Of a stretch of 64,000 bases of DNA, positions 51,753 through 61,799 are shown piece by piece. The position numbers and the translations under genes are program-made. The DNA lies in assembly GCA_905221615.1 (NCBI GenBank), contig CAJNDT010001270.1:1-64000 (forward strand), written 5' to 3'. Source of the stretch: Symbiodinium sp. CCMP2592 (taxonomy: Eukaryota > Sar > Dinophyceae > Suessiales > Symbiodiniaceae). The notes beneath the pieces were generated by a model, which searched no databases, was not told the DNA's origin, and saw only the letters and a list, made by a program, of their open reading frames with translations. Position 1 is the stretch's first letter; every line of letters starts with the position of its first letter.

Positions 51753-54379
51753 TCAACGGCGGTAGTAACGACGATGGTATCGGCCGCGACTGTCGCCTCT
51801 GTACCTGCGGTAGCTACGGCTGTCACTCCTGTGCCGACGACCGTAGCTACGGCTGCGACCATGGTAGCTCCTTCGCCTTTGGCTCCGGTAGCTACGAGCA
51901 CGACTCCTACTGGCCCGCCTAGAGTAGCTACGAGCCCGCCTAGAGTAGCTACGAGCCCGCCCCGAGCTACGAGCCCGCCCCGAGCTACGAGCCCGCCCCG
52001 AGCTCCGAGCCCTGTTCTCTTCAACATCTTCACCTTCACCCTCGGAAGTCGGGCTGGGCTCCTTTGGGGGTGGGGTCGGCTCCTTTTTTGCCTTCTTGGC
52101 TTTGGGCTCTTTTTTCTTTTTCTTCTTCTTCTTCTTCTCTTTCTCTTCTTCATCTTCATCTACACTGCTGGGCGGCTCATTGGCTTGCTCAGCTTCGGCG
52201 ATCTGCCGCTTCAGCCGCGGGTCCACGGGCGGCTCCACGGCGGCCGGGGCCACTTTCCTCGCAGACGGCTTCGGCTTGGCGATCGGCGGCTCCGGTGGGA
52301 AGCCAGTGCCAAACTCTTCCTCGGTTTTGTGTTGTCTATATATCGAAGAAACACACACTCTTCTTCTTCGCAAGTAAAAATACACACAGACTCGGGCAGA
52401 AATTAGGGTTGACAAAAAAGTCTACACTCCTAAACATAAGGCTGTGGGCTCATAGAACACTTTATTTTTGAGAGAAACCCTAAAAACCCTAAACCCTAAA
52501 CCGGCTCTATTGGTTTGGTGCCGGTTTATAAAGCGGCTTTTTTGAGGTTGCTGCTATCGCAGAAAAAGGCTCTGGAATTGGTCCCGTGTAAGCGTCGCCA
52601 GAGTGAAGAAGAGCCCAGTCATATTGCTCTTGGGCCTGTGGGGATAGAGCTTGGAGTTGGGAGGATTCACTGGATATAGCTTTTGGTTTCAAAAACCACA
52701 AAGTTTGGGTGGGAATCGTTGTCTGGGTTTAGGGTTAGGGTTTAGGTTTTAGGGGTTTAGGGTTCAAGGTTTAGGGTTGAAGGTTCTGGAAAAGTAAGGT
52801 TTTTATAGGGCCACAGCCAACCGAGCAGCCGTCATCTCATTCCAGGGCTTAACGTCGACGACGGGGGCTTTCTCGGCCACAGCTTCCTTTCACTATATAT
52901 ATAGTATATATAAGCAACCGAAGCAACCGTTTGCTGTGTATAGGTTTGTGGAGTTCCGATTTAGGGCCTTCTTTTACTTGCAGGGTGATGGCTTAAATGA
53001 TTCGGCCCGGGTACTGCACCGTCATCCACCACCGAGTTTGGTCCAGCCGGCTCCAGCGGCAGCTGCTTGTTGTCCTTTTTTGTGGGAGCTCTACTTCATT
53101 GTGTGGCTCTGGAGTTTGTTCTTCTTCTCACAAGTAAGGGTACACACACCCACAGGCCTCGGTCTTGGTGTTCGAATCGAAGGCTCCTTCTGCAAGCGGG
53201 GCAGCAGCATCCTCCTGGGGCTGGTGTTGTCGTCGGAATATGAAACTATGAATCTTTTAGGGCGGGTCGTTTGGGGTTCTCACATGATGCCATATAGCAT
53301 TCTTAGATTTGGCCCCCCTAGCTGCCCTATAGCTCTTTGTACACATGTTGATTATATATACATATATATAAAAACACATGCAGATATGTGTAACAAAACA
53401 TGTTGTTGAACTATGCAATGCAAGATTCTTTGGGTCGTGGACCACCATGTACCCAGAGCTCCCAGGCTTGCGGCTTCACCGTCTCCAAACCGTAAAGTTG
53501 CTCAGGTGGAACCTTTGGGTGTGGTGGTGCAAGGTGTTGCGGCGGTGGGTACGGGGGCTGGGTCGGCATCGCTTTGGCTTTTGGTGGGAGTGCTGGTTCT
53601 GGGACATTGGGCTCTGGTGGGCTTTGGGATGGCGGTGGTGCCTGGCCCAGTGGAGGGGGGGTGGGCGGAGGGCCTTTCCAAGGCGGCTGTTCTGGTGGTG
53701 GTGCCCACTTGCCCCACGACTCGTCTTCCTTCGAAGCTTTCGAAGGGGGCGGCTTCGCCAGCTCTGCCACCAGGTACTTGTTCGTCGCCATTTTCCCATG
53801 CCATTGCCCGTCGAGCGAAGCCCGGGCAAGCTGAGCGGCATCTGGCGAGTCCTTTGGTTTAGGGTTTGGGGGTTAGGGGTTTGGGGTTTATAGGGTTTAG
53901 GGTTTAGGGTTTATGTAGGGGTCGCAAGTAATTTTTCTCAAAACCAAGTTGCGAACTCTAAGAAGATCGAGCAGTGATCAGGCTTGCTCTGCTTCTTCTC
54001 CCAGTAACGCTCCCGCACCACTTGTATGTTCCGGCAATCCAGCACCCCAAGCTCCTCGATCGCCGCCCTGATCGCCTCGGCTCTCTCTCATGTAACTACA
54101 TATATGTATGCCTGTCTATATGTGTACCAACCTCACCCTTTGTATATATGTGTAGATATAAGCATATATAATTAGACACAAAAGAAAAGTAATGAGTGTC
54201 AGATTGTGGCCAATAGACGTGTATTGAGTTTATCTATATCTACATATTGTGTACATATAAAGTATATATGTTAAACCCTAAACCCTAAACCCAAAGCTAC
54301 TTTTCTTTCGAGTGGCCCACTTCGTCGCACTGTACGTGACATTCTTCACGTAGACACGGTAGCAGTCGACAGTAGCCAT
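51753..54379 (-). CDS. SR-protein-like gene (RRM-like, Pro-rich linker, RS domain), multi-exon
   Basis: ATG at 54379 opens MATVDCYRVYVKNVTYSATK, where VYVKNV fits RNP2 of an RNA recognition motif. The next exon (about 54085-53950) has EELGVLDCRNIQVV and CSIFLEF, an RNP1-like strand. Then about 53860-53411 gives DAAQLARASLDGQ and MATNKYLVAELAKPPP, then a Pro-rich stretch. Small likely exons lie near 53040, 52840 (VVDVKPWNEMTAARLAVAL) and 52700-52530 (SPQAQEQYDWALLHSG). The last exon, about 52340-51753, has a Lys/Glu tract and an RS domain (RARSYSRRARSYSRR, RSRSYGRRHRSDSRSYRR) ending at the stop. Introns are AT-rich and hold TTTAGGG-like repeats. Domain order is that of SR splicing factors; exon edges are approximate. 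Confidence 0.55.
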
Positions 54380-55723
54380 GGCCGCGAAGCAAAACTTGCT
54401 ATATGTGTTAGAACACCCAAAGTGAACAGCCTTTATTCTTTGTGGATAAAAATGTGCCTAGAGCCTAGCCCCGGCGCCGAAAGCCTGACACCCGAAACTC
54501 GGTAATGGCTTTGGGTTGTATGCTTTAAAAGTCCAGAGCATCTATGCGAAGCTATCTACAATCCAAACCTTCTACAAATACTGTGAGGATAAGCCGCATC
54601 GGCACATGGTGGTGACATCGTGTCGAACACATCGTGTGTAGGAGATACTACGTCGCAAAACTAGAGTCTCTCCTGCTGTAAAGGAAACAGCGACCACGGC
54701 CACAAGTTTCGGCTCCAACATCATCTCGCAAAAAAGCCTCGATAAACCTCTTCAGCCGGCATTCTCTGCACTCAAGCAATTCCAACTCGAAAGTGTTAGA
54801 CATTGGAGAATGTTTTTTTGGGGGCTCACAAGGAATCCGGGCTGTCGGTTTGCGGTTTAAGTTTGGGGAGTCGGGTTTGGGGTTTCGGGTTTTGGGGTTT
54901 ATATAGGGTTTATGGGTTTAAAATTAGTTTTGGGTTTTAGGGCTTAGTGAGGGTTGAGGGTTTTTGTGAAATACTGCTTTAAAGGCAAGACACACTCGCA
55001 GGTAGATCTCGCAAGTAACACAAAGCTCCCCATCGCATGTAAAGCTGCACAAGGAAAATCTCGCAAGTAACACAAAGCTCCCCATCGCATGTAAAGGTGC
55101 ACACAAGGAAAATCTCGCAAGTAATATACAAAGCTCCCCATCGCATGTAAAGGTGCACACAAGGAAAATCTCGCAAGTAATATACAAAGCTCCTCACATC
55201 GCATGTAAAAGGAAACACTCGCACAGGTAAAAAGCAGAACTCATCGCAAGTACATATACAAAAATCACCGTCGCAAGTAAACCTGCTTTGAGGCTTTAGG
55301 CTATTGGTGGTTTCGGGGTTACAAAGGCTTATATATACAGTATATGATAGGGATCAAATACATATATCACACAGAACAGGAAGCACTCAACCTCACACAC
55401 ACACACAAATGCAAGAAACATTTTTTCTCGCAGTCATTGCCCCTCTGCTGCCGGAAGGTTCACCCTTTTTGTGCTTCTCACTAAAAGGGCCAAAGATGCA
55501 TTATGCTAAATGGCATTGTGGCAGATGTAGTGCTCTACATGTAAACGAAAGACATATAGAAACACACCGTGACTAGCACCCATGGGTTTTCTCAGATTTG
55601 TGGGAAAACAAACCACGTTTATATACAACATATATATGCTTGAAACTCAGATTGTTATATAGTCTACAAAGTTCAGAAAACCCAGGGTGCACATCACATC
55701 CCGCACTGAACACATTTTGGTTT
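54380..55723 (-). other. Intergenic region with a tandem repeat
   Basis: No secure gene. The repeat array at 55005-55215 is listed separately. 54440-54800 is unique sequence without a convincing frame. Confidence 0.45.
55005..55215. repeat. Tandem repeat of about 58 bp, four units
   Basis: Units contain CTCGCAAGTAA, then ACAAAGCTCC, then CATCGCATGTAAA. The CTCGCAAGTAA / CGCATGTAAA motifs recur elsewhere in the element. Confidence 0.85.
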
Positions 55724-57210
55724 TCAAACCCCCAGCGACTTCATGACGTCCTTTCGCAGCTTGTAGAGCTCCAAGAGCGGGATGCCCTGCTCGACGTAGG
55801 GAATCATCTTCTCGATCACCTCATGATGCTTCGGACAGCAACTGGAAATGATGCTCCTCAGCTTGCCGCCGTTATCGTAGTTGCGGATGTAGGATTTCTC
55901 AGAGTAGAACTCTACCTTGCAAGATCCGTACTTTTCGGCGGACAGCCATTTGTTAGACGGCGAAGTCGCCGCCGCCGGCTTCGGCTTCGCCGCCAGCTTC
56001 GCCACCTTCGTCTTCGCCGCCGACTTCGCCTTCGCTGTGGCTTTGGGCTTGGGGCTCTTCTCTTTCGGCTTGCCGGTGGCTTTGGGCTTCGAAGCACCCT
56101 TCTTTTTGGCCACAGCCACAGACACCGGCGGCATGAAAGCCATGGCATTTTTGAGGATGTCCAAGTCGCACTCATCCGTGGAAGAGATCACTTCCACATC
56201 CTTGGCCGGCTCAGCCCCGGCACCAGTCTTGATCTTTGCCTTTCCTGCCTTTTTGTTCTTTGCCTTTGTGGCCTTCTTCTTCAGGGTGCCCTTCTTCATA
56301 ACGATCTTCTTCGGCTTGCTGCTCTTATGGATGTGCACAAACTTCTCCGCAAACTTCTTCGGCTCGCTGCTCTTCAAGGTGTCCGGAAACTTGGTCGGGC
56401 TGCTGTTCTTAAAGATTTCCGGCAACTCCGGGAACTCAGCATCCTGCAAAGGAGTAGGCTTCTCGTCACACCGAAAGGGAACAGGCTTCTCATCCTCCTT
56501 CACGGGAACAAGGGCCGTGCTGGGGGAATCAAGAGGCTTCGGGGCAAACTCCTGCACCTGCACCCTTTCCAGGCAAAGGTCAAGCTTCCTGATTGTATGT
56601 TTGCACAGACTTAGATAAAAAAGTTTGCAACACTTTTCTTTCTTCCGTCACACGAATTATATATATACAGCGAAAAAACACGAAAGACATATGTGCAGCC
56701 ACGGCACACTTGATCCTCGTGCGACAGGGACCTGTAGACTTTCCGCTTGAAGCTCTCCTTCTGCTTCATCGCACGGAGGTGGCTAAGAAGAAGACGGATG
56801 GCGGTGTCCATCTTGTCCACAAGGTCCTCTGCCTTGTAGTCTTTGTGGCCTTCGAGCTGCAGGTTCTTTTGCTCGTGAAGGATCCAAAAGCTTCGGGTAA
56901 CCCGCTGCGACAACAACTTCGTGTTCGGGGCGAGGCGAAGAAGGTCAAACAGCAGCCCAGCTGTCTTTGCCAACCACGGACCGTGGACGGCAGTGTGCCA
57001 AGTGTAGCTTATTGGCCCGCCCGGAGGGGGGCACAGTAAAGGCCACAGGTCCTTCGTCTTCTTGAACTCGAGAAAGCCCAACACCACCTTCGCCAGCTCC
57101 GTTGCTGTAATAAGCGGATCGGCAACCACTCGGTCCTTGGCATTTTTGCCCGTTGCAGCGGAAGCGCCCTCCGCCAGCTTGACCGAAGCTGCAGCTGCTA
57201 AGGAAGCCAT
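55724..57210 (-). CDS. Lys-rich basic protein of the CACTA-like element, two exons
   Basis: Exon 1 is 57210 to about 56710 (MASLAAAASVKLAEG ... YRSLSHEDQ) and exon 2 about 56587-55724 (KLDLCLERVQVQEFAPKP ... KDVMKSLGV, stop). Donor and acceptor (GT..AG) are visible but approximate. Exon 1 is a folded helical region. Exon 2 carries a long KPKATGKPKEKSPKPKATAKAK tract, interrupted here for length, between two normal domains; the last has SEKSYIRNYDNGGKL and CCPKHHEVIEKMIPY. First gene from the transposon's right end. No family recognised; a DNA-binding accessory protein is one possibility. Confidence 0.55.
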
Positions 57211-57949
57211 GCTCGCAAGACTGTATATACTGTGTATGTATAGGATTTATGATTTCTCAAAAAAATGGAATGCATTTGTCTCTGTCTCCATCCAGCCTCG
57301 CACTTACCTCTGGGTCTCGTCTGGACCAAACACACAGCTGCAACGTCCGAAAATTTTTCTCACTCTCGGATCTCAGAAAAGTATATATATATATATATAG
57401 TAGATCTCTCGCATGTAACCTACAAGAGTCTCGCACAGGTAAAGGTGGACTCCTCGCAGGTATAAACTATATTGTGATGACTCTCGCAAATGTACATGTA
57501 CCGATTTCTCGCATGTAAAAAGCACACATCGCAAGCAATCCGCCGGCTCGACCCAGCACAGAATCAAACCGAGCTGCGATTTCAACATGGAAAACCATGG
57601 CTTAACAAGTATGCTTGCAACACAATTCTCATAATTTTATCTTCACACCTGACCATGCCGCACTGTACAGTCGCAGGAAAATCTCATGCAATCAACAAGC
57701 AGAACCATGATAAAAGAAACAAAACCAACCAAAATTAGCTTGCATTTCACTTCTTCAAATTCGGGAATGTGTAACCTAAAAACATGTATTTTGCAGTGTA
57801 AAAAAATTTACATTGCAGTGTAAATTTTTTACTATACAAAGTAAATTAATTTACACTTTTTTTTTACGTAAATTTTTTCGTAAATTTGAAGTGTAAACCA
57901 AGCTTTGTTTAGTAAATTGCTCGCCACCTAAAATTAGGTAAACAGCAGG
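57211..57949 (-). other. Right subterminal region of the CACTA-like element
   Basis: CTCGCATGTAA motifs at about 57410-57530, then GTGTAAA/TTTACAC and TTTACGTAAATTTTTTCGTAAATTT (split for length) at 57790-57895, ending in the TIR. Likely transposase-binding sites. Confidence 0.6.
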
Positions 57950-57952
57950 GTC

Positions 57953-59150
57953 AGGGTTCTGGAAGGTCGCCGTCAGAGCTCCCGCCACGGACAGGTTGCG
58001 CAGGACGTTCGTGCCCTTCAGGAGGTTGAACGTCGGCCCGCCGGTCCAGGACTGGCCGTTGCTCAGGGTCACGGTCAGGAGCGCGTCCGCGATGAGCTGG
58101 TTCGTCGCGACGGTGTCGCTGTAGCTCAGGAGCTGCGTGTCCGTGTAGTCTTTGCATTCCGTGATGCCGGCCACCAAATTGGCGGTGGCCTCCGCCCGCG
58201 TGAAGTGGTTCGTCAGGGCCGCGGCGATGGCTCCGTCGGTTTCGGCGATGCTGTAGCTGTCCACGGAGAAGGACAGGGTCCAGTTGTCGTTCGCGAGCTG
58301 GATGCTCAGGGGACCCGCGGCGTGCAAGTTGCGGATCTGATTGGTGCCGGCCAGCAGGTCCCAGGTAATCTCGCCGGGCCAGGCCGGAGCATTGACCAGA
58401 TTAGTGGCGCCGCCGAGCGTGGCGATCTCCGCCAGGATGCTGTCGATGGATGCCTGCAGAGCCGTGATCTCGCTGGGCAGGGCGAAGGGTCCTGCGCTCT
58501 GCAGCGCCAAGATGTCGGCGTCGTGGCCGTCCAGCCGGCCGTCTCTGAGTGCCAGTGCGGCGTTGAGGGCCGCTTGCTGCACGTAGGCCAATAGAGCCGT
58601 GGCGACGCGCTGGTCCACGTCGGCGGCTGTTTGCCGGGCCGCCAGATCGATCGCCAGCTGGTCCACCACCGATTTCAGGGCGTAGGTTGCCGCAACAGTA
58701 GCTAATGTGGCGTTGTTGGCCGAAGCGATGCTGCTGTTCGTCGCAGCCGTCGTGGGGTGACTGGCTAATTTGAGGTCCACGGAAGCGGGCGTCGATTTAC
58801 CATTGACCTCGACCTGAAGAGCATCCATGGGTCAGGCTGGTGTTGACGGCCACCAACCCGGAAGCGTTGGCCAGGATGGAGCCCTCTGCTGCGGCGAGGT
58901 CCGCCGCCAGGGCGTAGGGAGTCAGATCCGGAGCTGCGGGCAGGGCGGACAGTTGGCCCTGCAGCACCGCGATGGCTGCTGCGTTGACTCCGATGGCCGC
59001 GGTGTTTGCTGTGTGCTCCGTCTGTGGGGTGTAGGCTGTGAGCACCGTCGCCAGCTGGCCGGCGGAGATGCCCTGAAGCTCGATGACCGGCGGGGGTGTT
59101 GCGCCGTCGTCCAGGATCCGCCCGGTCAAAGTGGAAGGAAACAAACTCAT
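57953..59150 (-). pseudogene. Viral fibre protein, N-terminal part
   Basis: ATG at 59150 (MSLFPSTLTGRILDD). One frame runs to about 58800 and the next from about 58828 to the transposon border, so a one-base indel near 58825 breaks it. The sequence is Ala/Asn/Thr-rich with repeated LTPYALAADLAAAEG, SYSIAETDGAIAAAL and FTRAEATANLV segments, the same shaft-like repeat as at 42.9-43.2 kb. It begins 103 bp after the capsid stop. It attaches to the capsid and probably to host cells in related viruses; here it is inactivated. Confidence 0.75.
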
Positions 59151-59253
59151 TTACATCTAGTGCCCGGGCTCTGCGCCGGCCAGCTGGCGACGGTGCTCGA
59201 AGAGGGCAAAAAGGGTGCAAAAATCACTCAAAATAGCGATTATCCTAATTATC

Positions 59254-60486
59254 CTAATCGAGGACCGACACGCCGGAGCCTGAAAGCGTTACAATTTGAT
59301 AACTGAGTTGGTGTATGTATATTCTCTGGACCCGGCCCGGCTGCATGTTCTTGAAGGTGAACCTCGCGAGGTCGCCGGAGCGCGTGCTGATGCCGCTCAG
59401 AGGGTGCTTGGGTACACGCTCCACGGGGAAGGCACAAATGAACTGGTTGTTGCTCCACTGGTTGTCGGCAATTCTCACATTTTTTATGGTCGAATCGTAG
59501 GTTCCGGCCAAAATCTCGAGGAAGTGGAATGCCTCCGCGTCGCTGGCCATAGGATAGCGGGGATATTGGAGCGCTCCCAGCTGCATTTGGGACTCCAGAG
59601 AGTTTGCCGAGAACTGGTTCCCGTCGCCCGGATGCTCGAAGTTGGCGCACTCGCCGAGCTGCAAATCGTTGACGTCCCGAAAGGTGACGAAGCATCCTAG
59701 TAATTTGCTCCAGGCGCGAGCCACTGTTACATTGAAAGAAGTGCTGCCGGCGGGGATGCTGGAGACCTGGGTGTGCATCGTTGGATACCCGAACGTCAAA
59801 CTTCTGCCCGAAAGCATGATTTTTTCGAAGCTGTCGTACATCGCCGAATCAAGGTCGACTTGACTGGCCAGAACTCGGACATTTTCGATGGTGTAATCCG
59901 TCGAACCTTCGCCGGGGCGCAGGGCGTCGGCGGCCTCACTAAATTCCAATTCCAAACTTAGGTTTAATTGAGGAGGTAGAAATCGCCCTGCCTGGAAAAG
60001 ACCGATCAAAGTTGGCGCCATGAGGGTGTCCTTGAAGCTCTCCGCCGGGATGGGCGCCGGCGCGCCGCCGACTTCCCAGAAGCCCGTGATGCCCTTGTTC
60101 CTATACCATTCGGCGGGCTTCAGCAGCGAGTACAGGTAGCAGCAGCGCCCGTATTCGCTGATGTCATCACAACGTTGACCATTGGCGAAGAGCTGTACCC
60201 GCTTGATGAAGCACGAGGGCTCCTGCGTGCCGGGGTTGAGGGCCAGGGTGGCCGAGTTGTTGCGCACCCGGAAAGCGATCTTGACGCTCTCGGGATCTAT
60301 GAACGATCGACCGCTCGTAAGCGGTATTCTAGCCACTCTGGACGTGGTGGGGGTGAACGTCGAGAGACTCGATGGAAAGTATTGCACGTCTTTGCGGCTC
60401 ATCACATAGTTCACGTTCGAAGAGGCCAGACGATAATTGAGGCTTTGTACGAGCTCATCTTGGACCCCTTGTGAGATGTTCTCCAT
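59254..60486 (-). CDS. Probable major capsid protein of the polinton-like element
   Basis: 410 codons, ATG at 60486, uninterrupted. The sequence is beta-rich with few long helices. Notable segments are YFPSSLSTFTP, IPLTSGRSFIDPESVKIAFR, CFIKRVQLFANGQRCDDI, SLELEFSEAADAL, VDLDSAMYDSFEKIMLSGRS and SIPAGSTSFNVTVARAWSKL. Composition, length and place between fibre and another virion-type gene suit a double jelly-roll capsid protein, somewhat short for that family. No sequence motif proves the fold, so this remains inference. Intactness contrasts with its broken neighbours. Confidence 0.58.
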   Translation of the reverse strand: MENISQGVQDELVQSLNYRLASSNVNYVMSRKDVQYFPSSLSTFTPTTSRVARIPLTSGRSFIDPESVKIAFRVRNNSATLALNPGTQEPSCFIKRVQLFANGQRCDDISEYGRCCYLYSLLKPAEWYRNKGITGFWEVGGAPAPIPAESFKDTLMAPTLIGLFQAGRFLPPQLNLSLELEFSEAADALRPGEGSTDYTIENVRVLASQVDLDSAMYDSFEKIMLSGRSLTFGYPTMHTQVSSIPAGSTSFNVTVARAWSKLLGCFVTFRDVNDLQLGECANFEHPGDGNQFSANSLESQMQLGALQYPRYPMASDAEAFHFLEILAGTYDSTIKNVRIADNQWSNNQFICAFPVERVPKHPLSGISTRSGDLARFTFKNMQPGRVQRIYIHQLSYQIVTLSGSGVSVLD

Positions 60487-60499
60487 GACCCTTTACTAC

Positions 60500-61790
60500 C
60501 TACGCAAGTTCCGGTTCGTTCCTCAACTGGTCGAACGACGGCTGGGTGCCGAGGGGCCCGCGGTCCGAGCGAGACTGCCGGCTGATGCGGGAGCGGTCGC
60601 TGTCGGAAGAGACCGGGATGGGTGGGGCGTTCAAGCCGAAGGGCATCGGCTGCGCCCTCGGCCGCCGAGCCGGGCGGGCCACGATGCGTTGCTGCGGCTG
60701 TGCCTGCGGCTGGGGCTCGTCCTCCGACGTGTCGATCCTGAAGACCTGCGGGCGCTGCTGCTGCCGGCGCATCTCCTGAACCTGGAAGTGGTCCACGGCG
60801 CCCGACTCTTGCATCCCATTCAGCGTCTGCACATCCGTCGTCATGCTGGGCCGCGAGGCATCGGAGTCCGTGCCGCCTCCAGCATTGTCCATCATGAAGC
60901 CCGCCATGTTGGCGGCTCCCTGAATCGCCCAAGCAGTTCCCACGATAGCAGCGCCTGCGCCTGCAACGGCCAAGCCTCCCGCCGCAGCGCCCACCGTCCC
61001 CGCAGCTGCGAGGGCTCCCTCGCCGAGCAATGCCAAAGCTCCTCCACCCGCTTCCGCCGCAGTTGCCGCTTCGGCCCCTGCCGCTGCAGCCTCCGCCGCC
61101 GTGACAAAGCCTTCTGAAGCTTCCGCCTCCGCCAGCTGCTGTGTGGCGAACTGCTCGATGTCTTGCGCGGCCGCTCGCTCCACCTCCGCGGCTCTCTGGC
61201 CGGCTCGCTCCAGCAAGGGCTCGACTTCGGAGGGTCTGCCGATGATTTGCGGCGGGGGCACTTCGTCTGGCGGCGGGCCCAATCCGGGCGGCCTCCTCGG
61301 GATCCGCAGCGTGCGGTCCAGCCAATCTCCTCCGCCCCTCAAAACGTTGAAGGTCTGGTTCTCGGCGACGCTTCGGCTCGCCGCCGCAGCGCCCGCAGCG
61401 CCCCCTGCGATGATCGCCTACGCGGCTTGGATGCCCGATTCCCTCATGCGACCTCCGAGCGTCGGGGGCCTCGGAGGGTTCAGACCGTCGTTGCGCAGGG
61501 CCTGGCCTGGGTCCATGCCTCCGTCATCGGAGTCCGGTAGAAAAGATGGGCGAGTGAACTCTCTGGGCGGGCGAGGAGGGAACTCCGTCGTAACCCTCGT
61601 CGGCTGTTTCAAAAGCAGCCGCTGGGTTCAGCTGGGTGTGGGGCATCGGTGCATCGCTGATGGGCTCGGGGGCATTGGGGTAATCGTCCAGGTAGAAGTG
61701 GCTGGATGTGTAGATGCTCGCCTTGCGGTTGGGTAGGGGGATGTCGAGGGGCTCGCCCTCAGCTATGTAGCCGAGGGCAATACGGGTTGG
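60500..61790 (-). pseudogene. Virion-associated protein candidate, broken by stop and frameshift
   Basis: From about 61790 a frame reads ALGYIAEGEPLDIPLPNRK and SSHFYLDDYPNAPEP, then shifts frame near 61560. The second frame passes an in-frame TAG at 61418-61420 and continues to the stop at 60500, 13 bp before the capsid start. The middle is Ala/Gly-rich and hydrophobic (ALAAAGTVGAAAGGLAVAGAG and AAIVGTAWAIQGAANMAGFM), suggesting membrane insertion. The C-terminus is Arg/Pro-rich. Could be a minor capsid or membrane protein; family not recognised. Confidence 0.5.
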
Positions 61791-61799
61791 GTGATGTAT

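Larger units (their letters stand above)
43291..57949 (-). mobile_element. 14.66-kb CACTA/EnSpm-like transposon in the fibre gene
   Basis: Inverted ends: TGCTGTTTACCTAATTTTA at the left and its complement TAAAATTAGGTAAACAGCA at the right, with two extra G at the right edge. Subterminal TTTACAC / GTGTAAA and TTTACGTAAATTTT motifs recur at 43305-43375 and 57790-57900, as in CACTA elements. The 3-bp duplication also fits that superfamily, although the termini are not CACTR. All recognisable genes are on the - strand, in the order helical/basic protein, SR-like protein, Lys-rich protein and Tnp2-like transposase. The interior is AT-rich, full of TA runs and TTTAGGG-like sequence, unlike the GC-rich viral DNA around it. 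Confidence 0.85.

Noticed and set aside
51774-52406. + strand 210-codon frame
   Set aside because: Antisense of the RS domain exon; leucine/phenylalanine runs come from reverse-complemented Lys/Glu codons.
54924-55224. Cys-rich repeated peptide frames on - strand
   Set aside because: Translation of the 58-bp tandem repeat.
55598-56618. + strand frames of 233-338 codons
   Set aside because: Antisense to the Lys-rich exon on the - strand, which is in register with its first exon.
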